A stretch of 64,000 bases of DNA from contig JALUTY010000078.1 in NCBI GenBank assembly GCA_027021615.1, positions 174,877 through 238,876 on the forward strand. Direction: 5' to 3'. Position 1 is the stretch's first letter, and each line of letters begins with the position of its first letter. The notes beneath the pieces are model-generated. The model made no database searches. It was not told where the DNA came from and saw only the letters and a program-made list of their open reading frames with translations. Origin of the DNA: a bacterium (GTDB taxonomy: Bacteria > Desulfobacterota > Deferrisomatia > Deferrisomatales > Deferrisomataceae). Of this stretch, positions 8,283 to 16,042 are shown one piece after another. The translations under genes and the position numbers were made by a program.

Positions 8283-8630
8283 ATGAACGTGATCGACATG
8301 CTGGAACGCGAGCAGATGCGGATGGACGTCCCCTACCTGCGCCCCGGCGACAAGCTGCGGGTCCATTACCGGATCCGGGAGGGTCAGAAGGTGCGCACTC
8401 AGGTGTTCGAGGGGGTGCTGATCGCCAAGAAGGGCGGCGGGGTCCGCTCGACGATCACGGTCCGCAAGATGAGCTTCGGGGTGGGGGTGGAGCGGACGTT
8501 CCCGGTCCACAGCCCCCTAATCGAGAAGATCGACGTGGTCTCCCGCAGCAAGGTGCGCCGGGCCAAGCTCTACTATCTGCGGGCCCTGCGAGGCAAGGCG
8601 GCGCGGCTCAAGGAACTGCGCACCCACTAG
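8283..8630 (+). CDS. rplS: 50S ribosomal protein L19
   Basis: The protein has 115 residues from ATG 8283 with an AAGGAG ribosome binding site. L19 hallmarks are present: [27 protein letters not shown], then a basic stretch around [23 protein letters not shown] and the C-terminal [22 protein letters not shown]. It lies at the 30S-50S interface in the large subunit. It follows the SPOUT methyltransferase by 43 bases and precedes rnhB. Confidence 0.97.
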   Translation: MNVIDMLEREQMRMDVPYLRPGDKLRVHYRIREGQKVRTQVFEGVLIAKKGGGVRSTITVRKMSFGVGVERTFPVHSPLIEKIDVVSRSKVRRAKLYYLRALRGKAARLKELRTH

Positions 8631-8646
8631 GGACGGGAGCCCCGGG

Positions 8647-9303
8647 TTGGGCCGGGTCCGCGAGCCCCTGGGAACACCCGACCGGGAGGCGTACGCCTCC
8701 GGCGCCCGGAAGGTGTGCGGCGTGGACGAGGTGGGCCGCGGCCCGCTCGCCGGGCCGGTGGTGGCCGCGGCCGTGGTGCTCCCCTCGGGGGTGCGGATCC
8801 CAGGCCTGGACGACTCCAAGAAGCTGCGGCCGGCGGCCCGGGCCGAGCTGGTGCCCAGGATCCGCGAGGCAGCTGTTGCCGTGGGAGTCGGCGAGGCCAC
8901 GCCGGAGGAGATCGACCGGACGAACATCCTCCGGGCCTCGCTCCGGGCCATGTGCCGGGCCGTGTCGGACCTGGGGCTGGAACCCGACCTCCTCCTGGTG
9001 GACGGGGTCCACCCCCTGCCCCTCGATCTGCCCCAGCGAACCCTGGTGGGGGGCGACGGCCGCAGTCTCGCCATCGCGGCCGCCTCGGTGATCGCCAAGG
9101 AGCATCGGGATGCTCTCATGGCGGAGCTGGGCCGAAGGTACCCGGGATACGGGTTCGAGGACCACAAGGGCTACCCCACCGCGGCCCACCGCGAGGCCCT
9201 GGCCCGGCTGGGGCCCAGCCCGGCCCACCGGCTCACTTTCCGGGGGGTCCGGGAGCTGGCCGGGGCCCTGCCGGTCCAGCAGGGCCTGTTCGGGGCGTCG
9301 TGA
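8647..9303 (+). CDS. rnhB: Ribonuclease HII
   Basis: The protein has 218 residues from TTG 8647. It carries the RNase HII signature CGVDEVGRGPLAGPVVAAAV, whose Asp-Glu pair begins the metal site, then LDDSKKL and a LLVDG aspartate, and AASVIAKEHRDALM. The enzyme nicks RNA in RNA-DNA hybrids and removes single ribonucleotides. It overlaps yraN by four bases, as in many proteobacteria. Confidence 0.95.
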   Translation: MGRVREPLGTPDREAYASGARKVCGVDEVGRGPLAGPVVAAAVVLPSGVRIPGLDDSKKLRPAARAELVPRIREAAVAVGVGEATPEEIDRTNILRASLRAMCRAVSDLGLEPDLLLVDGVHPLPLDLPQRTLVGGDGRSLAIAAASVIAKEHRDALMAELGRRYPGYGFEDHKGYPTAAHREALARLGPSPAHRLTFRGVRELAGALPVQQGLFGAS

Positions 9304-9680
9304 GCGCGCGGAGGACCCGCCGACTCGGCCAGGCCGGGGAGGATCTGGCGGTGGAGGTTCTTCGCCGCCGGGGGTACCGGATCCTCGAGCGCAACTACCG
9401 GTGTCCCCTGGGCGAGATCGACTGCGTGGCCCTGCACGGCCGGACCCTGGTTTTCCTCGAGGTGAAGACCCGGGCCGGCCAGGCCTACGGAGCCCCCCAC
9501 GAGGCCGTGGATCGGCGCAAGCGTCGCAAGCTCACCCGCCTCGCCCAGTACTTCGCGAGGGAGCGGCGGCTCGAAGGGGCGCCGATGCGCTTCGACGTGG
9601 TGGCCGTACGCTGGGACGGCCCGTGCCCCACGGTGGAGGTGTTCGAGAACGCCTTCGAGGCCGTGGAGGACAGGCGGTGA
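9300..9680 (+). CDS. yraN: UPF0102/YraN family endonuclease-like protein
   Basis: The protein has 126 residues from GTG 9300, overlapping the rnhB stop. The restriction-endonuclease-like core is visible: GQAGEDLAVEVLRRRGYRILERNYR, then GEIDCVALHGRTLVFLEVKTR, which provides the E-x-D and E-V-K metal-binding residues of the Holliday-junction-resolvase fold. The function is not established. Position after rnhB is conserved. Confidence 0.92.
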   Translation: MSARRTRRLGQAGEDLAVEVLRRRGYRILERNYRCPLGEIDCVALHGRTLVFLEVKTRAGQAYGAPHEAVDRRKRRKLTRLAQYFARERRLEGAPMRFDVVAVRWDGPCPTVEVFENAFEAVEDRR

Positions 9681-9751
9681 CCCCGCGCCGGAGGGGCCCC
9701 GCCGGGAGCCCGTCGCCGGTCCCCGCCTCCTGACATCCCCTGGAGAACCCC

Positions 9752-12223
9752 ATGCAGAATCCGAGTGTGCGCATTCCGATCCCCATCGAAGAGGAGATGA
9801 AGCGCTCGTACCTCGATTACGCCATGAGCGTGATCGTGGGCCGGGCCCTGCCCGACGTGCGCGACGGGCTCAAGCCGGTACACCGCCGGGTCCTGTTCGC
9901 CATGCACGACCTGGGGAACCGCTGGGACAAGCCGTTCAAAAAGTCGGCCCGGGTGGTGGGCGACGTGATCGGTAAGTACCACCCTCACGGCGACGCCGCG
10001 GTGTACGACACGCTGGTGCGCATGGCCCAGGACTTCAGCCTCCGCTACCCGTTGGTGGACGGGCAGGGCAACTTCGGGTCCATCGACGGCGACGCGCCGG
10101 CGGCCATGCGCTACACCGAGGTCCGGCTCACCCGGCTGGCCGGGGAGATGCTGGCCGACATCGACATGGAGACGGTGGATTTCGGGCCCAACTACGACGG
10201 CTCCCTGGAGGAGCCCCTGGTCCTCCCGTCGCGCATCCCCAACCTGCTGGCCAACGGCAGCTCCGGCATCGCCGTGGGGATGAGCACCAACGTGCCCCCC
10301 CACAACCTGACCGAGCTGTGCGACGCCCTCGTCCTGCTGGCCCACAACCCCGGGGCCACGATCGAGGAGCTGATGGGGGTCCTGCCCGGCCCGGACTTCC
10401 CCACCGGTGCGTTCATCTACGGCACGAAGGGGATCCACGAGGCCTACCGGACCGGCCGGGGCACGATCCGGCTCCGCGCCCGGGCCCTGATCGAGCGCCA
10501 CCCCCGCACGGCCCGGGAGGCGATCGTGGTCACCGAGCTGCCCTACACGGTGAACAAGGCGAAGCTCATCGAGGAGATCGCCGGCCTGGTGCGCGACAAG
10601 AAGATCGACGGCATCTCAGACCTGCGGGACGAGTCGGACCGGGACGGGATCCGGGTCGTGGTGGAGCTGAAGCGCGGCGAGGACGCCCGGATCGTGCTGA
10701 ACCGGCTGTATAAGATGACCCGCATGGAGATCCCCTTCGGGATCAACCTGTTGGCCATTGTGGACCGCCAGCCCCGGGTGCTCACCATCAAGGAGGCCCT
10801 CCAGCACTACATCGATCACCGGCGGGAGGTGACGATCCGCCGGACCCATTTCCGGCTGCGCAAGGCCCGGGCCCGGGCCCACGTGCTCGAGGGGTTCAAG
10901 ATCGCGCTCGACAACCTCGACACCGTGATCGCCCTGATCCGGGGCAGCGCCTCGCCGGCCGAGGCCCGGGCCGGGCTGATGGAGCGGTTCGGGCTCAGCG
11001 AGGAGCAGGCCAAGGCGATCCTGGAGCTGCGGCTGCACCGCCTGACCGGGCTGGAGCGGGACAAGATCCTGGAGGAGTACCGGGAGACCCTGCGCCTGAT
11101 CGAGGAGCTGGAGGGGATCCTGGCCGACGACCGGAAGGTGCTCGGAATCCTGGTGGCCGAGTTCGAGGAGATCCGTGGCAAGTACGGCGACGAACGGCGC
11201 ACCGAGATTGTGGCCCGGACCGAGGAGATCACCATCGAGGACCTGATCGCCGAGGAGGAGATGGTGGTCACCATCTCCCACGCCGGCTACATCAAGCGCA
11301 ACCCGGTGTCGCTGTACCGGAGCCAGCGCCGGGGCGGTAAGGGCCGGATGGGCATGACCACCCGGGAGGAGGATTTCGTCGAGCACCTGTTCGTGGCCTC
11401 GACCCACTCCTACATCCTGTTCTTTAGCAACCGGGGCAAGGTGTACTGGCTCAAGGTCCACGAGATCCCCCAGGCGGGCGCGGCGGCCCGGGGCAAGGCC
11501 GTCGTGAACCTGCTGCCCATCGAGAGGGGCGAGACGATCTCGGCGTTCCTGCCGGTGCGGGAGTTCCAGGAGGGCTGGTACGTGCTCATGGTGACCCGTC
11601 GGGGCCTGGTGAAGAAGACGGACCTTCGGGCGTTCTCCAAGCCGTGGAGGACCCGGGGGATCCAGGCGATCACCCTGGACGAGGGCGACGACCTCATCGC
11701 CACCCGGATCACCGACGGCAACCAGGAGATCGTGCTGAGCACCCGGAACGGTCTGGCCATCCGGTTTTTGGAGAGTGAGATCCGGCCCACGGGCCGCACC
11801 AGCCGCGGGGTGAAGGGGATCGAGCTCGGCCCCGGCGACGAGCTGGTGGCGGTGGACGTGGTGCGGCCGGGCACCACCCTTCTCACCGTGACCGAGAAGG
11901 GGTTCGGCAAGCGCACCGCCTTGGAGGAGTACCGGCGCCAGAGCCGGGCCGGCAAAGGGATCATCACCATCAAGACCACCGAACGCAACGGGCCGGTGGT
12001 GGGGGTCCTGGCCGTGGAGGACGGGGACCAGGTGTTCCTGATCGCCAGCTCCGGAAAGATCATCCGAACCGGGGTGAGCGGTATCCCGGTGATCGGCCGT
12101 AACACCCAGGGCGTGAAGCTGATCGACATGGAGCTCGGCGAGACCGTGGCGGCCGTGGCCCGGGTGGTCGAGCGGGAGGACGAGCCCGAGAACGGCGAGC
12201 CGAAGGACGAGCCGCAACCGTAG
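9752..12223 (+). CDS. gyrA: DNA gyrase subunit A
   Basis: The 823-residue protein has the catalytic Tyr121 in [10 protein letters not shown], the winged-helix region before it, a coiled-coil tower, and a C-terminal six-blade beta-pinwheel. The GyrA box QRRGGKG follows the first blade and shows that this is gyrase rather than topoisomerase IV. The quinolone-resistance segment reads [14 protein letters not shown], so Ala82 stands where E. coli has Ser83. The protein ends in an acidic tail. It starts 71 bases after yraN and is followed by a strong hairpin. Confidence 0.97.
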   Translation: MQNPSVRIPIPIEEEMKRSYLDYAMSVIVGRALPDVRDGLKPVHRRVLFAMHDLGNRWDKPFKKSARVVGDVIGKYHPHGDAAVYDTLVRMAQDFSLRYPLVDGQGNFGSIDGDAPAAMRYTEVRLTRLAGEMLADIDMETVDFGPNYDGSLEEPLVLPSRIPNLLANGSSGIAVGMSTNVPPHNLTELCDALVLLAHNPGATIEELMGVLPGPDFPTGAFIYGTKGIHEAYRTGRGTIRLRARALIERHPRTAREAIVVTELPYTVNKAKLIEEIAGLVRDKKIDGISDLRDESDRDGIRVVVELKRGEDARIVLNRLYKMTRMEIPFGINLLAIVDRQPRVLTIKEALQHYIDHRREVTIRRTHFRLRKARARAHVLEGFKIALDNLDTVIALIRGSASPAEARAGLMERFGLSEEQAKAILELRLHRLTGLERDKILEEYRETLRLIEELEGILADDRKVLGILVAEFEEIRGKYGDERRTEIVARTEEITIEDLIAEEEMVVTISHAGYIKRNPVSLYRSQRRGGKGRMGMTTREEDFVEHLFVASTHSYILFFSNRGKVYWLKVHEIPQAGAAARGKAVVNLLPIERGETISAFLPVREFQEGWYVLMVTRRGLVKKTDLRAFSKPWRTRGIQAITLDEGDDLIATRITDGNQEIVLSTRNGLAIRFLESEIRPTGRTSRGVKGIELGPGDELVAVDVVRPGTTLLTVTEKGFGKRTALEEYRRQSRAGKGIITIKTTERNGPVVGVLAVEDGDQVFLIASSGKIIRTGVSGIPVIGRNTQGVKLIDMELGETVAAVARVVEREDEPENGEPKDEPQP

Positions 12224-12255
12224 CGCGGGCCGACAGAGCCCCCTCCCAACCACAC

Positions 12256-12288
12256 AACGGCAGGTCGCCCCTTCGGTGGCCTGCCGTT
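12256..12288 (+). terminator. Hairpin after gyrA, probable terminator
   Basis: AACGGCAGG (12256-12264) pairs perfectly with CCTGCCGTT (12280-12288) around a CCCTTCGG-type loop, 33 bases past the gyrA stop. The stem ends in TT but no longer T run follows, so it may be a weak or Rho-assisted terminator. Confidence 0.5.
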
Positions 12289-12333
12289 GCCCATTGATAC
12301 CGAGTTGCCATCCATAGGATACCCAGCCGGGGG

Positions 12334-12565
12334 CGGGGCAAGGGACCTGCCTCCGGCCGGGCGCGAAGCCAGGCTTGAGATTCGCCGCGCAGGCATGGGG
12401 CGGGGGAGCTGGCTTCATGACAACCCGTTGGAATCCGAACCCTTTCGCAGTCCAGACGCCGGAGGCACTGCGCGGCGAGCGAAGGGGCCGCGCCCGGCTC
12501 TCCGACAGGACCCTTGCCCCTCTGGGCAGGGGGGCAATAGATTTGAACGCGACTTGGTATGACCG
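12334..12565 (+). repeat. Dispersed repeat family A, copy 1 (full length)
   Basis: This copy of about 230 bases matches 37355-37523 (same strand) and 46195-46340 (opposite strand). Its last 50 bases also match 52463-52517. The conserved core is GCGCGAAGCC, an interval, TTCGCCGCGCAGGC, then a TTCATGACA block and CGCTGCGCGGCGAGC. GCGCGAA and TTCGC plus outer CCTGC and GCAGG can pair, so the left part can fold as a hairpin. No conserved reading frame is visible in any copy. Confidence 0.8.
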
Positions 12566-12727
12566 CGCCGTTCGGCGAGATCCCCGTTCCCCGGGCGCGG
12601 GGCTGGTGGTCCGGTTCTTGCTTGCGTTCCGCTTCCCCGGGCCGTGACGGTTGTCAGCTCCAGTAGACCGCGAGGCGGCCTGTTTGCGAGGAAGTAACTT
12701 GAACCGATCCCCGCACAGTTTCCGCGG
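12566..12727. other. Non-coding spacer between repeats, nothing recognised
   Basis: This GC-rich segment lies between repeat A copy 1 and repeat B copy 1. I see no gene, promoter or terminator that I can support. Confidence 0.5.
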
Positions 12728-12881
12728 TGGGGCATGGGTTTCAGGAACCGGAATCCAGCGGCCAGGAGACAGGAAATCCCGAAAAGCAGTTTGGGTTTCC
12801 GGGGGGACTCTCTCGGGGCACCGAAGAGCCTTCTCCTTGTCCACCGACTTCTGAATTCTGGCCCCTGAAACCCATTGCCCC
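12728..12881 (+). repeat. Dispersed repeat family B, copy 1
   Basis: This element of about 154 bases recurs, reverse-complemented and highly similar, at 38558-38711. Each copy has imperfect terminal inverted repeats: TTTCAGGAACCGGAAT at one end and ATTCTGGCCCCTGAAA at the other. Internal landmarks are ACAGGAAATCCCGAAAAGCAG and CCGAAGAGCCTTCTCC. It contains no open frame shared by both copies. The shape fits a small palindromic or MITE-like element. Confidence 0.8.
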
Positions 12882-12952
12882 CGAGACCGTGAGGTGGCGC
12901 CAAAGAGGCGGGGCCATGCTTGGAACACTCTGGAATCAAGTAGGTTTTCATG

Positions 12953-12984
12953 CCTCCCAGCGTCCTAGCCTCCCAGCGTCCTAG
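12953..12984 (-). repeat. Degenerate octamer tandem repeat
   Basis: A 16-base unit CCTCCCAGCGTCCTAG occurs twice in exact tandem. Read on the minus strand it is four octamers (TAGGACGC and TGGGAGGC alternating). The same octamer family T-A/G-GGA-N-GC recurs at 36144, 37301 and 46081. Confidence 0.8.
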
Positions 12985-13155
12985 CGGACGTTACTTGGAA
13001 GGCCGGTGGTCGTTACCGTATCGGTTTTGTCGGCACGCTTCGGAAACCCGAGGCTTGAACGGGGGCTTAGAAGAAAAAGAACTCGCTCTTCCTCAAGTGT
13101 GAGAACGGCCTATCCGATGGGTTTCTGTGTTTGGTGAGCCGAAAGTGGGGGAACC
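12985..13155. other. Non-coding segment before the pilM promoter
   Basis: Locally AT-richer than the surroundings, with a purine run (GAAGAAAAAGAA near 13068). I found no convincing gene, operator or RNA here. Confidence 0.4.
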
Positions 13156-13184
13156 TTGACACAGTGAGACCCCTCCGATACGAT
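13156..13184 (+). promoter_or_regulatory. Strong sigma-70 type promoter of the pil operon
   Basis: TTGACA (13156-13161), exactly 17 bases, then TACGAT (13179-13184), about 80 bases before the pilM ATG. It is the only good promoter seen before the long pilM-to-aroB run. Confidence 0.75.
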
Positions 13185-13263
13185 CCGGCGGGACTTTTTC
13201 CGAGTTCCCTGCGGCCTGCCCTGGGCCGCGGAGGCCGCCGCCCGCCTTTGCCAGGAGCTCCGG

Positions 13264-14322
13264 ATGGCACTGTGGAAACCCAAGAACCTGGTGGGCCTGG
13301 ACATCGGAAGCCATTTCGTCAAGGCGGTGGAACTCCGGCACCATAAGGGCGGATACGACCTGACCAACCTGGGCGTGGCCCAGCTCCCTCCCGAAGCCAT
13401 CGTCGACGGCGTGATCATGGACTCGGCCGTCGTGGTGGAGTCGATCCGCAGCTTGTTCTCTCACCTCAAAATCAGGAACAAGAGCGTCGCCACCTCGGTC
13501 TCCGGCCACTCTCTAATCGTAAAAAAGATCCAGCTTCCCCTCATGACGGAGGAGGAGCTGGAGGATCAGATTCAGTGGGAGGCGGAACAGTACATTCCGT
13601 TCGAGATCGAGGAGGTGAACGTAGATTTTCAGGTCCTCGGACCGGTTCTCGAGGAGGAGGGCCAGATGGAGGTCCTCCTCGTGGCGGTGAAGAAAGATAT
13701 TATCAACGACTACGCCGCAGTGATCACCGAGGCCGGTCTCACCCCCCAGGTAGTGGATGTGGATGCGTTCGCCCTCGAGAACATCTTCGAGGTGAGCTAC
13801 CCCGAGCACCTGGACAAGACGGTGGTGCTCGTGGACGTGGGTGCGAGCATCATGAACATCAATGTGCTCCGCAACGGGGTGAGCACTTTCACCCGGGACA
13901 TCACCATGGGCGGCGCCAACTTCACCGAGGAGATCCAGAAGGAGCTCGGGGTGAGCTATGAAGAGGCCGAGGTTCTGAAGCTCGGCGGCCACGTGGGCAC
14001 CCTGGGACCCCAGGATGCCTTGGAGGTGCTGCGGCTCACCACCGAGAACCTGGTGCTTGAGATCCAGCGGTCCTTGGATTTCTTCAGCGCCACCTCGGCC
14101 GAGGAGGAGATCGACGGGCTGTTCCTGTGCGGGGGGTCCTGCCGGATCCCGGGGTTGGCCGCCGCTGTGGAGGAACGGGTGGGGATAACGGTTGAGATCC
14201 TGAACCCGTTTCGGGGGATCCGCTGGTCCGAGAAGGGGTTCGACCCGGACTATCTCGAGGAGGTGGGGCCGGTGGCAGCCGTGGCCACGGGGCTCGCACT
14301 GCGGAGGATCGACGAGCGATGA
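13264..14322 (+). CDS. pilM: Type IV pilus assembly ATPase-like protein PilM
   Basis: The 352-residue protein has an actin-like fold: LVGLDIGSHFVKAVEL at the N-terminus (phosphate 1), VVLVDVGASIMNINVL in the middle (phosphate 2) and LFLCGGSCRIPGL near the C-terminus (adenosine motif). PilM is a cytoplasmic ring protein that binds the N-terminal tail of PilN and links the alignment complex to the motor ATPases. The ATG at 13264 follows a GGAG site. It overlaps pilN by an ATGA and starts a pilMNOPQ operon. Confidence 0.96.
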   Translation: MALWKPKNLVGLDIGSHFVKAVELRHHKGGYDLTNLGVAQLPPEAIVDGVIMDSAVVVESIRSLFSHLKIRNKSVATSVSGHSLIVKKIQLPLMTEEELEDQIQWEAEQYIPFEIEEVNVDFQVLGPVLEEEGQMEVLLVAVKKDIINDYAAVITEAGLTPQVVDVDAFALENIFEVSYPEHLDKTVVLVDVGASIMNINVLRNGVSTFTRDITMGGANFTEEIQKELGVSYEEAEVLKLGGHVGTLGPQDALEVLRLTTENLVLEIQRSLDFFSATSAEEEIDGLFLCGGSCRIPGLAAAVEERVGITVEILNPFRGIRWSEKGFDPDYLEEVGPVAAVATGLALRRIDER

Positions 14323-14870
14323 TCCGCATCAACCTGCTCCCGGTCCGCGCCGAACGGCGCCGGGAGGTGCTCCGGCGCCATGCCGTGATGGTGGCGGTTC
14401 TTGGGGTCGCGCTGGTGGGAGCCATCGTGGCGGTCGACTCCATGATCCGATCCGACATCGCCGAGGCCCGGCAGCGCATCGCCGCCCGGAAGGCCGAGAT
14501 CGCTCGGCTGCAAAAAGTGATCGGAGAGGTCAAGGAGTTCCGGAAGAAGAAACGGGACCTGGAGGAGAAGCTGGAGGTCATCGCCCGCCTGGAGGAGCGC
14601 CAGAGGGGCCCGTCGCGGGTGCTCTATGAGATCGCCCGGTTGACCCCCCAGAAGATGTGGCTCGAGAGGCTCCGGGACTCCGGGGGAGCGATGACCCTCG
14701 AGGGTTACGCCATCGACAACCAGACCATCGCCCGGTTCATGACCGCTTTAGAGCGCAGCCCGTTGTTTCGCGGGGTGCGGCTCGAGGTGACCCGTCAGGT
14801 GAGCAAGGGAGGGGTCAATCTGAAGTCCTTCACGATCCAGACGACCATCGTGTACCCGAAGGCGGGGTGA
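14319..14870 (+). CDS. pilN: Type IV pilus inner membrane protein PilN
   Basis: The 183-residue protein starts MIRINLLPVRAERR, the conserved INLLP tail that docks into PilM. One transmembrane helix follows (VMVAVLGVALVGAIVAV, about residues 26-42), then a periplasmic coiled coil (residues 50-95) and a ferredoxin-like domain. It forms a heterodimer with PilO in the periplasm. It overlaps pilM and is separated from pilO by three bases. Confidence 0.95.
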   Translation: MIRINLLPVRAERRREVLRRHAVMVAVLGVALVGAIVAVDSMIRSDIAEARQRIAARKAEIARLQKVIGEVKEFRKKKRDLEEKLEVIARLEERQRGPSRVLYEIARLTPQKMWLERLRDSGGAMTLEGYAIDNQTIARFMTALERSPLFRGVRLEVTRQVSKGGVNLKSFTIQTTIVYPKAG

Positions 14871-14873
14871 CCC

Positions 14874-15494
14874 ATGGCGGCCGTGGTCGACACCTATCTG
14901 AAGTGGCCGGCAAGCCGAAAGGCCCTGCTGTGGGTGGGGTTCACCGTGCTCGTGGGGCTGGGCTACTACTTCCTGGGGTTCCAGCCCCGGCTCCGGGAGC
15001 TCCGGGACCTGGAGGACCGGTACGAGCGGCTCGGCCGGGAGCTTCGGGAGAACCAGGCCATCGCCGACAACCTCCCCCGGGTGAGGGAGGAGGTGCGGCG
15101 CCTGGACGAGAAGCTGGCCGAGGCCCTCCAGAAGCTCCCCAACCGGGAAGAGATCCCGGACCTGCTCCGGACCATCAGCGACCTGGGAAAGGACTCGGGT
15201 CTTGAGTTCCTGCTGTTCAAGCCGGGGGGGAGCCAGCCCAAGGACTTCTACGCCGAGGTTCCCCTGGAGATGCAGGTGCTCGGCCGCTACCACGACGTGG
15301 CGGTGTTTTTCGACAAGGTGGGACGCCTTCCCCGAATCGTCACGATCGTCTCCAGCGAGTTTGGAAACCCCAAGCCGGAGCCGGGGGGGATGAAGCTCAC
15401 CGTGAGCTGTCGGGCTGTGACCTATAAGTTTCTGGAGCCCGGCGAGAAGGCGGCGGCGGACAAGAAGCGAAAGAAGAAGGGAGGGAAGCGGTGA
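14874..15494 (+). CDS. pilO: Type IV pilus inner membrane protein PilO
   Basis: The 206-residue protein has one transmembrane helix near residues 18-40 (ALLWVGFTVLVGLGYYFLGF), a charged coiled coil at about 45-95, and a periplasmic domain with FYAEVPLEMQVLGRYHDVAVFFDKVGRLPRIV, typical of PilO. The C-terminus is strongly basic. It partners PilN and binds PilP, aligning the secretin with the inner-membrane motor. Its stop overlaps the pilP GTG start. Confidence 0.95.
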   Translation: MAAVVDTYLKWPASRKALLWVGFTVLVGLGYYFLGFQPRLRELRDLEDRYERLGRELRENQAIADNLPRVREEVRRLDEKLAEALQKLPNREEIPDLLRTISDLGKDSGLEFLLFKPGGSQPKDFYAEVPLEMQVLGRYHDVAVFFDKVGRLPRIVTIVSSEFGNPKPEPGGMKLTVSCRAVTYKFLEPGEKAAADKKRKKKGGKR

Positions 15495-16042
15495 TCCCCC
15501 GGCGGGTGCGTCCGGCCTGGTGGGGGGTGGTCCTGGCCACGGCGCTCTGGGCCTGCGGAGGGGAGCCTCCGAGCAGCCCGGCTCCGGCCAAGGCCCCACC
15601 CGTGCGCAAGCCCGCGCCCAAGGCTCGGAAAGCGGCGACCCCCTCGGCGGCCGAAGAGGCTCCTGCGTTCGTGTACGATCCCGAAGGGCTGCGGGATCCG
15701 TTCCAGCCGTTCATCCGGATCGAGCCCGAGAAGAAGGAGAAAAAGCCTCCCGACGTGTTCGTACCCAAGACGCCCCTGCAGCGGTTCGCGGTGGAGGAGC
15801 TGCGGGTGGCCGGCATCGTGTGGGGGCCGGGGAAGCCGGCAAGGGCCCTGGTCGAAGCGCCGGACGGCAAGGGGTACGTGGTGCGGGTAGGAACCCTCGT
15901 GGGGGACCGGGGCGGGAAGATCGTTGCGATCCACCCGGACCGGGTGGTGGTGGAGGAACGGGTGGTGGACCTGCTGGGAGAGGTGCAGGCCCGGAGCGTG
16001 GACCTGCGGCTACACACTCCCGAGGATGAGGTGAGGCCATGA
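15491..16042 (+). CDS. pilP: Type IV pilus lipoprotein PilP
   Basis: The 183-residue protein has a lipobox (ALWAC, Cys near residue 22), a Pro/Ala/Lys-rich linker to about residue 55, the conserved FVYDPEGLRDPFQPF segment, and a C-terminal beta-sandwich (LRVAGIVWGPGKPARALVEAPDGKGYVVRVG). PilP bridges PilN-PilO and the N-domains of the PilQ secretin. It overlaps both neighbours by four bases, consistent with translational coupling. Confidence 0.94.
   Translation: MIPRRVRPAWWGVVLATALWACGGEPPSSPAPAKAPPVRKPAPKARKAATPSAAEEAPAFVYDPEGLRDPFQPFIRIEPEKKEKKPPDVFVPKTPLQRFAVEELRVAGIVWGPGKPARALVEAPDGKGYVVRVGTLVGDRGGKIVAIHPDRVVVEERVVDLLGEVQARSVDLRLHTPEDEVRP

Noticed and set aside
12224..13263. Several short open frames in the gap between gyrA and pilM
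   Set aside because: They fall inside repeat families A and B, whose other copies do not keep the frames open in the same way.
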